DNA of 38,727 nucleotides from Oscillospiraceae bacterium (GCA_015067665.1 SVLZ01000012.1:1-38727), one strand, 5' to 3'; shown: positions 8,757 to 17,343, counted from the first letter of the stretch. The notes: generated by a model from the sequence alone, not told the origin. Numbers and translations are program-made.

Positions 8757-10202
8757 TTACCGCCTCATTTCTGCAAGATAGTCTGCGATGATTTCTCTTT
8801 CATCCAAGTGATGCTTTATGCCGCAAACTTCCTGATATGTTTCATGGCCTTTTCCTGCCAATACAATTATATCATCTTTTTTGGCAATGTCCATAGCCAG
8901 TCTGATAGCTTGGGGACGATTTTCCACGATCTCGTAATTATTCTTCTCGACCCCTGCCACAATTTGCCGAATAATAGACATCGGCTCTTCCGTTCTGGGG
9001 TTATCGGAGGTAATAATCGCAATATCTGCCATATCCGTACCGATTTTACCCATAATAGGCCGTTTTACCGGGTCTCGGTCACCGCCGCAGCCGAAAACTG
9101 CGATGAGTCTTCCCTTGCAGATAGATTTTAGAAGCGTCAGTACATTCTCAAGGCCATCCGGTGTGTGGGCATAGTCAATGAGAATCGTGTAATCCTTGCC
9201 GGGCGTGGGAACCACTTCCACCCTGCCCTTGACGCTTTTTGCGGTTTTGAGTGCCTCTGCAGCAGACTGCAGGGAAATGCCAAGGTTATGGGCAATTCCC
9301 AATACTGTCAGTACATTATAGACCGTGAAAAGGCCGGGAATAACCACCTCAACCTCTGCCTCTTCGCTGCCACATACTGCCGTGAAGCGCACACCGTCGG
9401 CAGGCAAAGAGATATTCTTCGCATAAAGACCGGCCTCATTCTTTACCGAAATCGTCAGCACCGGGCAGGCAGCCTTTGTGAGCATTCTTTGGAACCACGG
9501 ATCGTCGCAGTTAGCTGCAGCGCTGTCGCAACGGGCAAACAGCTCCGCCTTGGCATCGCAATAGCTCTCCATCGTCTTGTGAAAATCCAGATGATCCTCT
9601 GTCAGATTGGTAAACGCCCCCGCTGCAAAATGCAGTCCTGCAATGCGATCCAGTGCAACTGCGTGGGAAGATACCTCCATCACCACGTGGGTACAGCCCG
9701 CATCCCGCATTTGACGGAGCAGCGCGTAAAGCTCAAAGCTCTCCGGTGTAGTACGGGAAGCTTCCATTCTCTTCTCCCCGATCATATTTTCCATAGTACC
9801 CATAAGACCCACTTTTGCACCGATGGTGTTTTCCAAAACGTGCTTAAGGAGCAGTGTCGTAGAGGTTTTGCCGTTGGTGCCGGTTACACCGATCAGCTTC
9901 ATATCCGCTGCCGGATCACCGTAATAGTTTTTGCCTAACAGCGCCAGCGCAAGGCGGTCCGAATCCACAAGGATGTAGGGCACATCTTCTGTAGGCTGCA
10001 CGGCTGTGACGACCGCTACCGCACCTTTTTCCAGCGCCATAGGAATGAAGCGGTTTCCGTCTGTCACAAATCCGGTTACAGCCACAAAAAGGTCGCCCCG
10101 GCCTACCTTTCGGGAGTCATAGCAGACACCACGAATTTCCGTTTGCATATCTACGTTCGTTTTTAGCACGTCAATGCCCTGCAGCAACGCGTTTAGTTTC
10201 AT
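8757..10202 (-). CDS. murE: UDP-MurNAc-tripeptide synthetase MurE, meso-DAP type
   Basis: Adds the third stem-peptide residue. The P-loop GVTGTNGKTSTTLLL and Mur ligase middle-domain motif NLTEDHLDFHKTM are present, and the C-terminal domain has GCGGDRDPVKRPIM. The motif DNPRTEEP marks meso-diaminopimelate specificity (the lysine-adding enzymes differ here), so the wall is predicted to be DAP type. The 481-residue length is normal and AAAGGAGAAAG precedes the ATG. Confidence 0.97.
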   Translation of the reverse strand: MKLNALLQGIDVLKTNVDMQTEIRGVCYDSRKVGRGDLFVAVTGFVTDGNRFIPMALEKGAVAVVTAVQPTEDVPYILVDSDRLALALLGKNYYGDPAADMKLIGVTGTNGKTSTTLLLKHVLENTIGAKVGLMGTMENMIGEKRMEASRTTPESFELYALLRQMRDAGCTHVVMEVSSHAVALDRIAGLHFAAGAFTNLTEDHLDFHKTMESYCDAKAELFARCDSAAANCDDPWFQRMLTKAACPVLTISVKNEAGLYAKNISLPADGVRFTAVCGSEEAEVEVVIPGLFTVYNVLTVLGIAHNLGISLQSAAEALKTAKSVKGRVEVVPTPGKDYTILIDYAHTPDGLENVLTLLKSICKGRLIAVFGCGGDRDPVKRPIMGKIGTDMADIAIITSDNPRTEEPMSIIRQIVAGVEKNNYEIVENRPQAIRLAMDIAKKDDIIVLAGKGHETYQEVCGIKHHLDEREIIADYLAEMRR

Positions 10203-10222
10203 ATTCTTTCTCCTTTGTATCG

Positions 10223-12559
10223 TTAATCTCTTGCCTGAATATCTGTAAATGTAAGCTTAATAGTCGATCCGGTCTTTACCTTTGTGCTTTTTGCCTCCGA
10301 CTGCGCAGTCACTACTACGTTTGGCCCTAAGCTCGTATTCCCGGATACCAAAATATATAGTCCCGCTTTTCCTGCCGCCTCTTGCGCCTGGCTTCGGTTC
10401 ATTCCCGTAAAGTCCGGCACCTCCGTATACGTTACCTGACCTTTTTCGCCAAAATACAGCAGAAGCTGGCTGTCGCCCGGTACACTTTGGCCGGGTGCCG
10501 GAAGCTGGGCAGTAACCCTTTCTTCTTCCCCTTGCATAAGTGCAGTCAGCCCCTGATCATTCAGAAGCTTATTGACTTCTTTCACCGTCAGTCCTGTATA
10601 ATCCGCCACCGCGACCATCTTGCCTGCGGCATCCTTTTCCGTATAATTATGTCCTACCCCAAGATAGGGTAAAATATCCGCCATTACCGCGCCTACTGTA
10701 GGCGCCGCCATTACACCGCCGGAAATATATATGCCTGTGGTGCGAGACGGGGTATCCAAAGCCACAAGTACAATATACTGCGGATCGTCCATCGGCGCAA
10801 CCCCTACGAAGGAGACAATTTTATCCTGCACCCGCTGGCCATTTTCATCGAACACATCGATTTTCTCGCTTGTACCAGTCTTGCCGCCGATGGCAAAGCC
10901 TGCTACCTGCGCATTCTTCGCTGTCCCCTCCGTTACAACAGACTGCAAAAGCGCCCGCATTTTAATGGAGGTCTCTTCCTTGATCACTTGACGAATCACA
11001 GTAGGTTCTTGCCGCAAAACAACATTTCCTTCCGGGTCCTGCACCTCAGAAACGATATACGGTTCCAAGAGCTTTCCCCCGTTTACCACCGCAGAGATCG
11101 CCCGTACAAGCTGCAGGGGAGTCAGCTTAAAAGTCTGCCCAAAGGCGGCAGACGTAAGAGAAGCCGTTCCCCACTTTTCGGTATTAACAATGATCCCTTT
11201 ATCAAAGAATACACCCTTACTCTCGCCGTTTAAGTCAAAACCCGTCTTTTCTAAGATACCAAAATTCTGAATATACTCGTAAAACCGCTCCCCGCCCAGC
11301 TTTAAGCCAATATGTGCAAAAGCCAAGTTGCAGGAATTTTGCAGCGCCTGCGGTGTTTTTTGTGCGCCGTGGCCGGTGGAACGCCAGCAATGAAGCAGCT
11401 GTGCTCTTCCGGGGATCTGCTCGGCACCACTGCAATGGAAGCCGGTCTCCAAATCTACCGCACCGCAATCCAGTGCTGCTGCCAAGGTCAGGACCTTAAA
11501 CGTGGAACCCGGTTCATAGCCGTCAGAAATGCAGCGGTTGCGCCATTGCTTGAGTCGTGCTTCTGTCAGTGCCGTACTATATAGCTGCTTTCCGTTTTCA
11601 TAAGCTGCGCTGCCCGTCGGACTGTTTTCATAGGCCTGCCGCAAAATTTCCAACGAAGCCTTTGTTTTCTCATTTGCAATTTCCTGATAATTATTGGGAT
11701 CATAACTCCCCAAAGTCGCCATTGCCAGGATCTCCCCGGTATTTACATCCATCACCATACCAAATGCGCCATTTTGCACATCGTATCGATGGATGGCATC
11801 CTCCATTTGCTTTTCGAGGATCTTTTGGACAGTTGCATCCAACGTCAGGATCACATTGCAGCCCTTTTGCGATGCCACATATTTTTCATAAGAAAAGGGC
11901 ATATCCATTTCGTTATTGCCCTTTGTGGTGATCACCTTACTGCTGCCGCCCTCTAAGAAACTGTTGTAGGCCGCCTCGATTCCCTCGGAGCCTTGCCCGG
12001 AATTGTTGGTAAATCCCAACACCTGTGCTGCCAGCATCCCTTGCGGATAATACCGTTTGGCGCTTGGCTCCAAGTGGATGCCGGAAATATTGTTCTCGTT
12101 AATATATAAACGGATCTTCGCAGCCGTTTCCTCATCGATTTGGGCGCCGATCTGTTTATACCGCTTTTTCGTATCCTTACCCTGCTCTATGATCCACTGG
12201 GGATCCTTCTCCAGTATCTGACCGAGTACGCGACCGATCTCCTCCAAATTGGCCTTGGATTGCTTCAGCTCATGGGGGTCTAAATAGACATTTTCCACCC
12301 CGACCGAGGTGGCAAAAATATTCATATTCCGATCATAAATTAGTCCTCTATCTGCCATCACACGCGTTGTACGGGTTTGATTTCTCAGAGCCAGCTCCGA
12401 GTAATAGTCGTAATTTACGATCATCAGGTTATATAGCTGCAGTGCTGCCGGGATAAAAGCTAAAATACCTAACACGGCTGCAACCAGCAAAATACGTCTA
12501 TGCTGACCGCTGTCTGCACGTACTCTGCTATATACCTTCTTTTTCCTTTTTTCCTTCAT
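10223..12559 (-). CDS. pbpB: Class B penicillin-binding protein with PASTA domains (PBP2b/SpoVD-like)
   Basis: A septal or spore-cortex transpeptidase that cross-links peptidoglycan. Order: basic tail, one transmembrane helix (about 23-48), PBP dimerisation domain (about 65-225), transpeptidase with active-site STFK (352-355), SCN in QNSCNLAF, and GKTGTSEK, then two PASTA repeats near the C-terminus (starting around VADYTGLTVKEV and VPDFTGMNRSQA). The 778-residue length matches Clostridial homologues. PASTA domains and the position after ftsL suggest the division PBP; a SpoVD role in sporulation is equally possible because the two are hard to separate by sequence. The ribosome binding site AAAGGTCGGGG is weak. 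Confidence 0.94.
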   Translation of the reverse strand: MKEKRKKKVYSRVRADSGQHRRILLVAAVLGILAFIPAALQLYNLMIVNYDYYSELALRNQTRTTRVMADRGLIYDRNMNIFATSVGVENVYLDPHELKQSKANLEEIGRVLGQILEKDPQWIIEQGKDTKKRYKQIGAQIDEETAAKIRLYINENNISGIHLEPSAKRYYPQGMLAAQVLGFTNNSGQGSEGIEAAYNSFLEGGSSKVITTKGNNEMDMPFSYEKYVASQKGCNVILTLDATVQKILEKQMEDAIHRYDVQNGAFGMVMDVNTGEILAMATLGSYDPNNYQEIANEKTKASLEILRQAYENSPTGSAAYENGKQLYSTALTEARLKQWRNRCISDGYEPGSTFKVLTLAAALDCGAVDLETGFHCSGAEQIPGRAQLLHCWRSTGHGAQKTPQALQNSCNLAFAHIGLKLGGERFYEYIQNFGILEKTGFDLNGESKGVFFDKGIIVNTEKWGTASLTSAAFGQTFKLTPLQLVRAISAVVNGGKLLEPYIVSEVQDPEGNVVLRQEPTVIRQVIKEETSIKMRALLQSVVTEGTAKNAQVAGFAIGGKTGTSEKIDVFDENGQRVQDKIVSFVGVAPMDDPQYIVLVALDTPSRTTGIYISGGVMAAPTVGAVMADILPYLGVGHNYTEKDAAGKMVAVADYTGLTVKEVNKLLNDQGLTALMQGEEERVTAQLPAPGQSVPGDSQLLLYFGEKGQVTYTEVPDFTGMNRSQAQEAAGKAGLYILVSGNTSLGPNVVVTAQSEAKSTKVKTGSTIKLTFTDIQARD

Positions 12560-12578
12560 AGAACCCCGACCTTTCGAT

Positions 12579-12617
12579 TATGATGGGCAGCAAAGGTAAA
12601 CCTCGCTGCCCATCTAT
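12579..12617 (-). other. Hairpin between ftsL and pbpB
   Basis: GATGGGCAGC (12582-12591) pairs perfectly with GCTGCCCATC (12605-12614), giving a 10-bp stem and a 13-nt loop in the 88-bp gap between ftsL and pbpB. No T-tract follows on the minus strand, so mRNA processing, stability control or partial attenuation are more likely than termination. Its outer arm GATGGGC is shared with the hairpin at 6354-6371. Confidence 0.65.
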
Positions 12618-12647
12618 ACTACTTTATCCTATTGGTCGGGGCAGTCT

Positions 12648-13112
12648 TTATGCAAAAAGTCCTGCTAAAAATGTTCCGATTTGCTCCCAAAGGCTGGGAG
12701 CGGCTACCGGCTCCTCAGGAACATACATACGAATATCGGTCTGCGGTGCTTCCAGCTTGGGAATCATACCCAGTGCCAGCGCCAGCTGCCGGACTTCATC
12801 CAAATCGCAAACCGCATCAAACTCCGCCTGAAGAGCCGTATTCTTTTCGCTGAGCGACTCTACATACTGTGCCATTTGCACATTTTTCTCCTGCGCAGCC
12901 TGCAAGCGAAGCACGCCAATTCCCATAAAAATGATCATACAGACCGCCACCGCTACACCGATCATCGCAAGAGGATCGATGGTCACTACGCGGCGCGTTC
13001 TCCGCCTTGCACTCGGAAGCTGCGCTTTTTCCTTTTGCGCAGGTGCGAACTTACGGGCAGCATTTCCCTCAGTGCTGAAATTTATATATCTGATGTCGAT
13101 TTGATTTGCCAC
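12648..13112 (-). CDS. ftsL: Cell division protein FtsL
   Basis: A short bitopic divisome protein that activates septal wall synthesis with FtsQ/DivIB and DivIC. It has a basic cytoplasmic part (about 1-45), one transmembrane helix (about 51-70, LAMIGVAVAVCMIIFMGIGV) and an extracytoplasmic coiled coil (about 75-115, with AQYVESLSEKNTALQAEF). I place the start at the GTG 13110-13112 because AAGGAG lies 9 nt upstream; a TTG at 13139 would overlap rsmH by 4 bp but has no comparable site. Sequence conservation in this family is low; identification rests on topology and position between rsmH and pbpB. Confidence 0.85.
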   Translation of the reverse strand: MANQIDIRYINFSTEGNAARKFAPAQKEKAQLPSARRRTRRVVTIDPLAMIGVAVAVCMIIFMGIGVLRLQAAQEKNVQMAQYVESLSEKNTALQAEFDAVCDLDEVRQLALALGMIPKLEAPQTDIRMYVPEEPVAAPSLWEQIGTFLAGLFA

Positions 13113-13135
13113 GTGATTCGTCTCCTTCCTGAATA

Positions 13136-14071
13136 TCAAAGTTTTTCACAGATCCGAAGCTTCGCACTCCGGGATCTTGGATTTACTTCCAGTTCCTCCT
13201 GAGAAGCAATAAGGGGTTTCTTTGTAATGAGTTTTACTTTCGGTTTCTTACCGCAGACGCAAACCGGAAAATTAGGTGGGCAGGTGCAGCCCTTAGAGGC
13301 TTCCACCATTGCATTTTTTACAATGCGATCTTCCAGAGAATGGAACGTGATGATAACCAACCGTCCGCCCTTATTCAGAAGCGGAACGGCTGCCTTCATC
13401 GCTTTCTCCACAGAGCCAAGCTCATCGTTGACTGCAATGCGGATAGCCTGAAAGCTGCGCTTGGCGGGATGCTGTTTTTCCCGGAGCGCCGCGGGAGGCA
13501 TTGCGCCACGGATCACATCTACCAGTTCAAGGGTCGTTTTAATAGGGGCATTTTCTCTGCGGCGGCAGATAGCCGCTGCAATTTGGGGCGCATAGCGCTC
13601 CTCGCCATAATCGTAGAGGATTCGTTTCAGTTCCTCCTGAGGCCAAGTGTTCACTACATCGTAGGCTGAAAGGCTGTCTTCTCCGTTCATACGCATATCC
13701 AGCGGTGCATCTGCCATATAAGAAAAGCCACGAGCGCTGTCATCCAGCTGCGGAGAAGATACACCCAAATCCAAAAGGATACCATCCACCCCGGAAATTT
13801 CTAAGCGCTCCAGCACCTCGGCCATTTCGCAGAAGTTGGAGTGGACCAGCTTTACATTGTTTGCAAAAGGCGCAAGTCTCTCCCCTGCTGCCTTTAGTGC
13901 CACCGGGTCACGGTCAATACCGATCAGCAGTCCCGTATCCAAACGACGCACGATCTGCCCCGAATGTCCTGCACCGCCCAAGGTACCATCTATATAAACA
14001 CCGTCGGGCTTAATGTTCAGTCCGTCAATACATTCCTGCAGCAGCACGGAAATATGATAAAAATCACTCAT
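13136..14071 (-). CDS. rsmH: 16S rRNA (cytosine-1402-N4)-methyltransferase RsmH
   Basis: Methylates N4 of C1402 in the 16S rRNA decoding centre. Start region YHISVLLQECIDGL, SAM motif I YIDGTLGGAGHSGQIV, and the family blocks GILLDLGVSSPQLDDSARGFSY, RSFQAIRIAVNDEL and ITFHSLEDRIVKN are all present. A cysteine-rich segment CTCPPNFPVCVCGKK occurs near 270-285, as in many Firmicutes homologues. The 311-residue length is normal. The ATG overlaps the mraZ stop (TTATGA), so translation is coupled. Confidence 0.98.
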   Translation of the reverse strand: MSDFYHISVLLQECIDGLNIKPDGVYIDGTLGGAGHSGQIVRRLDTGLLIGIDRDPVALKAAGERLAPFANNVKLVHSNFCEMAEVLERLEISGVDGILLDLGVSSPQLDDSARGFSYMADAPLDMRMNGEDSLSAYDVVNTWPQEELKRILYDYGEERYAPQIAAAICRRRENAPIKTTLELVDVIRGAMPPAALREKQHPAKRSFQAIRIAVNDELGSVEKAMKAAVPLLNKGGRLVIITFHSLEDRIVKNAMVEASKGCTCPPNFPVCVCGKKPKVKLITKKPLIASQEELEVNPRSRSAKLRICEKL

Positions 14072-14496
14072 AAGCCAATGGCCTCCAAAGAAGCCAGCAG
14101 CTTCTCAGGTGTAAGGTTTTCGTTCTCAAAGGCATTGAAGGCATCCACATCCCAAATCTCTGCCTGCCCTGCTCTGCCCACGATCATAACGTCTCTGCCG
14201 ATTCCTGCATAGGTCAGCAGGTTCTGCGACAATGTGAAACGGAACTGCTTGTCCGGAACACACTCTACGGCGTTACTAAAGAGCAAGCTGGTAGCACCGG
14301 CACGCTGAGAAATAGGAAGCGCATTATAATTCTGTGACAGCGTTTCCCAGTCCTTTGCCGTGTAAATAGTCAGACAGCTGCGACCGCAATTAATACCCAC
14401 TGTAACGAAAAAGTCATCGCCCATTTCTGCGCGAAGCTTCGCCGGAACAAACAATCTGTTCTTCTCGTCCAGCTTTGCAGGGTATTTTCCGATCAT
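14068..14496 (-). CDS. mraZ: Transcriptional regulator MraZ
   Basis: First gene of the dcw operon; MraZ is a nucleoid-associated repressor of its own promoter in several bacteria. The 142-residue protein shows two SpoVT/AbrB-like halves: residues 1-60 with IGKYPAKLDEKNRLFVPAKLR, and 75-125 with DKQFRFTLSQNLLTYAGIGRDVMIVG. I chose the ATG at 14494-14496 because AGGAGG lies 8 nt upstream; the GTG at 14503-14505 overlaps that site. Four matching repeats sit just upstream (14511-14547), consistent with autoregulation. Confidence 0.95.
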   Translation of the reverse strand: MIGKYPAKLDEKNRLFVPAKLRAEMGDDFFVTVGINCGRSCLTIYTAKDWETLSQNYNALPISQRAGATSLLFSNAVECVPDKQFRFTLSQNLLTYAGIGRDVMIVGRAGQAEIWDVDAFNAFENENLTPEKLLASLEAIGL

Positions 14497-14510
14497 TGCA
14501 GCCACCTCCT

Positions 14511-14547
14511 ACTCCATTTTACTCCACTTAGCTACCCTTTTACTCCC
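14511..14547 (-). promoter_or_regulatory. MraZ operator: four tandem boxes
   Basis: Reading toward mraZ on the minus strand the boxes are GGGAGT (14542-14547), GGGTAG (14532-14537), TGGAGT (14521-14526) and TGGAGT (14511-14516). They are spaced 10, 11 and 10 bp, one helical turn each, and lie in the leader between the -10 and the ribosome binding site. Known MraZ sites are tandem TGGGN/GTGGAG-type direct repeats with about 10-bp periodicity, so this is a strong positional and pattern match. Confidence 0.8.
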
Positions 14548-14556
14548 TTTACCGAC

Positions 14557-14585
14557 AGTATAACGTATCAAAAATGAAAAATCAA
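14557..14585 (-). promoter_or_regulatory. Promoter of the dcw operon (PmraZ)
   Basis: On the minus strand -35 TTGATT (14580-14585) and -10 TATACT (14557-14562) are separated by 17 bp. The predicted TSS near 14550 is immediately followed by the MraZ boxes. Confidence 0.82.
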
Positions 14586-14606
14586 TCATTTTCTTCAGTT
14601 TTTTTC

Positions 14607-14686
14607 AAAAAAAGTGGAGAAAATACCGGTTTTTACGTTTTTTCGAACGGTTGTTCTATATAAAATGTCCGGTATTTCTCCATTTT
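14607..14686 (-). terminator. Long-loop terminator hairpin after clpC
   Basis: On the minus strand, ATGGAGAAATACCGG (14670-14684) pairs with CCGGTATTTTCTCCA (14615-14629) with one bulged base, and is followed directly by C and T7 (14607-14613). It lies just past the clpC stop at 14691 and before the mraZ promoter, so it probably separates the two transcripts. The loop of about 40 nt is unusually long for a terminator. Confidence 0.6.
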
Positions 14687-14690
14687 TGAA

Positions 14691-17081
14691 TTAGCTGTGG
14701 AAGGAAAGGTGTCCCTCCGACATATTGCCCCAAATTTTTACAGGCTTTTTTCCGCAGCGAAGCAGGTAGGAAGCCAAAGGACCTTCCACCTTTTCCTGCA
14801 CTAAGCGACGCATCTGCCGGGCACCATCCCGACTCTTTGTCTCCCTGCAAAGCATTACCGGCAGCTCCTTTGGCAAAGTAAGCTGCATACCGTTTTCTGC
14901 TGCCCGGAGCGCCAACTGTCCCAGGCATTTCTCCGCGATCTGCTCCATCGCCGCTGTATCAAGAGGTCCAAAGCATACGATCTTATCCAGCCGCCCCAAA
15001 AATTCGGGTGTAAAATGTTGACGCAATGCAGCTTGGGTCTGTTTCTCCTTTCCTGCCGGTTGAAATCCCAGACCATCGCTCTTTTGCTCACCGCCTAAAT
15101 TGGAAGTCATCACAACAATAGCATTTTTGAAGCTGACCCGCCGCCCGGTAGAATCGGTTAATTCACCCTCCTCCATGATCTGCAGCAAGATCCCTGCCAC
15201 ATCCGGGTGTGCTTTTTCCAGTTCGTCCAGCAATACTAAGCAGTAGGGTCTGCGGCGCACCGCCTCCGTCAGCTTTCCGCCTTCCTCATAGCCTACATAG
15301 CCGGGAGGGGCGCCAATGAGCCGGGCAACAGACTGCTTTTCCATATACTCGCTCATATCCAGACGAATAAAGGATTCCTTACTCCCGTACAATTCTTTGG
15401 CAAGGGTTCTGCAAAGTTCTGTCTTGCCAACACCTGTGGGGCCGCAAAAAAGCATACTTGCCACAGGACGGCTGCCATCCCTGAGCCCGGAAAGGCCGCG
15501 CCGCACCGTTTCTGCTACCTGACCTACTGCCCGGTCTTGCCCCATAACGCTACGGGATAGTATCCCCTCTAAATTTAGCAGCCGTTCTTTTTCATCCGCA
15601 GTCAGTCTACCTACAGGGATGCCTGTCCGCGCGGATACCGCCCAAGCAACATCCCCGGCAACAACCGCCCTTGTACGGTGGTTTTCCGCTGGTCTCGCCG
15701 CAAGACGCTGCATTTTATCCCGCAGCTGCGCTGCCTTTTCATAGCGGCTGTCCCGCACTGCCTCGTATAGCTCCTGCTCTAATTCCCGGCGGCGTATGCC
15801 GTTTTTGCCGCTTCGCATTTCCTCCATACGGGCATAGGCCGCGCCTTCATCCAAAAGATCGATTGCCTTATCAGGAAGATAGAGATCGGACAAATACCGT
15901 TGGGAGAGCCGCACCGCTTCCGTCAGCGCCTCCTCCGTCACCTTCAGCCCGTGATGCTGTTCAAGTCCCGGTTTTAGCGCTCGCAAAATAGCCATCGTGG
16001 CCTCCTCCGACGGCTCTTCCACCAAAACCGGGCGAAATCTCCTCTCCAGCGCTGGGTCCTTTTCGATGAATTTCCGATACTCTTCTCGGGTGGTGGCGCC
16101 CAGCATTTGCAGTTCTCCCCGGCCAAGGGCGGGCTTGAGGATATTTGCTGCGTCGATAGCGCCTTCTGCCGCGCCTGCGCCAACAATGGTATGCATTTCA
16201 TCTACAAAAAGGATCACATCGCCGCTGCGCCGGATCTCCGCCAGCACATCCCGGAGCCGTTCCTCAAATTCACCTCGGTATTTCGTACCGGCAACCAAAT
16301 TCGCCATATTTAGGCTGATGAGCCGCTTATTTTTCAGCTGAGGCGGCACATTGCCTGCCGCCATCCGCTGGGCAAGGCCCTCTGCAATGGCTGTTTTGCC
16401 CACACCCGGCTCGCCGATCAGCGCTGGGTTATTCTTATTCTTCCGGCTGAGAATCCCCACCACCATATCCAATTCCCGCTCTCTTCCAATGACAGGGTCC
16501 ATATTCGCTACCTTTGTAATGAGATCCTCGCTGAATTGTTCCAGTAACTTCGTTGTAACCGCCTCCTTTTTCCGTTTCACATATGATTCTTCTTCCAGAC
16601 GCAGGCTGTCCACCGCTTTGGAAAACAGATACTCCGTATCTACACTGCTGAGGACCAGCAATGCGCTTGCTTCCGATTGTTCCTGTCTGAGCAGGGACAA
16701 CAAAATATGGCTCTCGCCAATCTGTCGCTGTCCCATAAGCTTTGCCTCCCCGGCGGCATTTCGCAGCAACCGTCTTGCCTGCAGAGAGAAGCCCTGCGGC
16801 AGCGGCAGCCCCGGTGTACCGCGACCGTACAAAACCACCGCCATACACCAAAGGGTCTCCTCCTCCAATCCGGCACCACGCAGAAGCCTCCCCGCAAGTC
16901 CCGCAGACCCGGTCAGCGCTAACAGCAAATGGACACTGCCCACACAGCTATGTCCCAATCCTCTGGCTTTTTCTGCCGCAATTTGCAGAATCTTCTCGGC
17001 ATCTGCGCCGTAGTGCAATTCTCTCGCCCCCTTTTTCCCAGGAAATTTTTCCCGATTGGGCGAAAAAATATTCATATACAT
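14691..17081 (-). CDS. clpC: ClpC-type AAA+ unfoldase
   Basis: ATP-driven unfoldase that feeds substrates to ClpP. The 796 residues contain a double Clp-N domain (about 23-165; [13 protein letters not shown] and [10 protein letters not shown]), first AAA module with Walker A GEPGVGKT (223-230) and Walker [10 protein letters not shown] (290-298), a UVR-like middle segment (about 435-460), and a second AAA module with GPTGVGKT (547-554) and [21 protein letters not shown] pore loop follows. No ctsR-mcsA-mcsB genes accompany it, unlike the classical operon. No Shine-Dalgarno is seen before the ATG at 17081, or before the alternative MNIF ATG at 17075. The C-terminus is short for ClpC. Confidence 0.93.
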   Translation of the reverse strand: MYMNIFSPNREKFPGKKGARELHYGADAEKILQIAAEKARGLGHSCVGSVHLLLALTGSAGLAGRLLRGAGLEEETLWCMAVVLYGRGTPGLPLPQGFSLQARRLLRNAAGEAKLMGQRQIGESHILLSLLRQEQSEASALLVLSSVDTEYLFSKAVDSLRLEEESYVKRKKEAVTTKLLEQFSEDLITKVANMDPVIGRERELDMVVGILSRKNKNNPALIGEPGVGKTAIAEGLAQRMAAGNVPPQLKNKRLISLNMANLVAGTKYRGEFEERLRDVLAEIRRSGDVILFVDEMHTIVGAGAAEGAIDAANILKPALGRGELQMLGATTREEYRKFIEKDPALERRFRPVLVEEPSEEATMAILRALKPGLEQHHGLKVTEEALTEAVRLSQRYLSDLYLPDKAIDLLDEGAAYARMEEMRSGKNGIRRRELEQELYEAVRDSRYEKAAQLRDKMQRLAARPAENHRTRAVVAGDVAWAVSARTGIPVGRLTADEKERLLNLEGILSRSVMGQDRAVGQVAETVRRGLSGLRDGSRPVASMLFCGPTGVGKTELCRTLAKELYGSKESFIRLDMSEYMEKQSVARLIGAPPGYVGYEEGGKLTEAVRRRPYCLVLLDELEKAHPDVAGILLQIMEEGELTDSTGRRVSFKNAIVVMTSNLGGEQKSDGLGFQPAGKEKQTQAALRQHFTPEFLGRLDKIVCFGPLDTAAMEQIAEKCLGQLALRAAENGMQLTLPKELPVMLCRETKSRDGARQMRRLVQEKVEGPLASYLLRCGKKPVKIWGNMSEGHLSFHS

Positions 17082-17091
17082 AAAAAAGCGG

Positions 17092-17119
17092 TTGCATTTT
17101 GAAAAATCCGTGTTAGAAT
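17092..17119 (+). promoter_or_regulatory. Promoter of the ferredoxin gene
   Basis: -35 TTGCAT (17092-17097) and -10 TAGAAT (17114-17119) with a 16-bp spacer; the TSS would be near 17126, giving a leader of about 47 nt with an excellent GGAGGG site. Confidence 0.7.
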
Positions 17120-17143
17120 AGTCTTGCGTTTAGGAAAACGCAA
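17115..17143 (-). promoter_or_regulatory. Promoter of clpC
   Basis: On the minus strand -35 TTGCGT (17138-17143) and -10 TATTCT (17115-17120) have a 17-bp spacer. The -10 almost coincides with that of the opposing ferredoxin promoter (17114-17119), so the two polymerases would compete for the same DNA. Confidence 0.6.
17124..17143. promoter_or_regulatory. Perfect 8-bp palindrome at the clpC/ferredoxin divergent promoter
   Basis: TTGCGTTT (17124-17131), a 4-base centre AGGA, then AAACGCAA (17136-17143). It covers the -35 of the clpC promoter and the start of the ferredoxin transcript. It may be an operator for a dimeric regulator or a 5'-end stabilising hairpin of the ferredoxin mRNA. It does not match the CtsR heptad repeat or the CIRCE element. 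Confidence 0.6.
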
Positions 17144-17172
17144 CATAACACAAATAAATTGGAGGGAATACT

Positions 17173-17343
17173 ATGGCTTACAAAATTACTGACGCTTGCG
17201 TTAGCTGTGGCTCTTGCGCAGAAAACTGCCCCGTAGAGGCTATTTCTGAAGGCGAAGACAAGTACGTAATCAACCCTGACATCTGTGTCGATTGCGGTTC
17301 TTGCGCAGAAAACTGCCCCGTAGAAGCAATCGAGGAAGGCTGA
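17173..17343 (+). CDS. 2[4Fe-4S] ferredoxin
   Basis: A 56-residue clostridial-type ferredoxin, a low-potential electron carrier for hydrogenases, pyruvate:ferredoxin oxidoreductase and similar enzymes. Two complete CxxCxxCxxxCP motifs are seen: Cys 9, 12, 15, 19 and Cys 38, 41, 44, 48. The ribosome binding site GGAGGG is 6 nt from the ATG. It is monocistronic, with its own promoter and a strong terminator. The two cluster motifs share a 26-bp identical stretch of DNA (17212-17237 and 17299-17324), suggesting homogenisation between the halves. Confidence 0.97.
   Translation: MAYKITDACVSCGSCAENCPVEAISEGEDKYVINPDICVDCGSCAENCPVEAIEEG

Noticed and set aside
13113..13139. TTG start for ftsL overlapping rsmH
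   Set aside because: A GTG at 13112 has AAGGAG at proper spacing, while the TTG has none.
17092..17143. CtsR or CIRCE operator at clpC
   Set aside because: Neither the GGTCAAA direct heptads nor the CIRCE inverted repeat is present.
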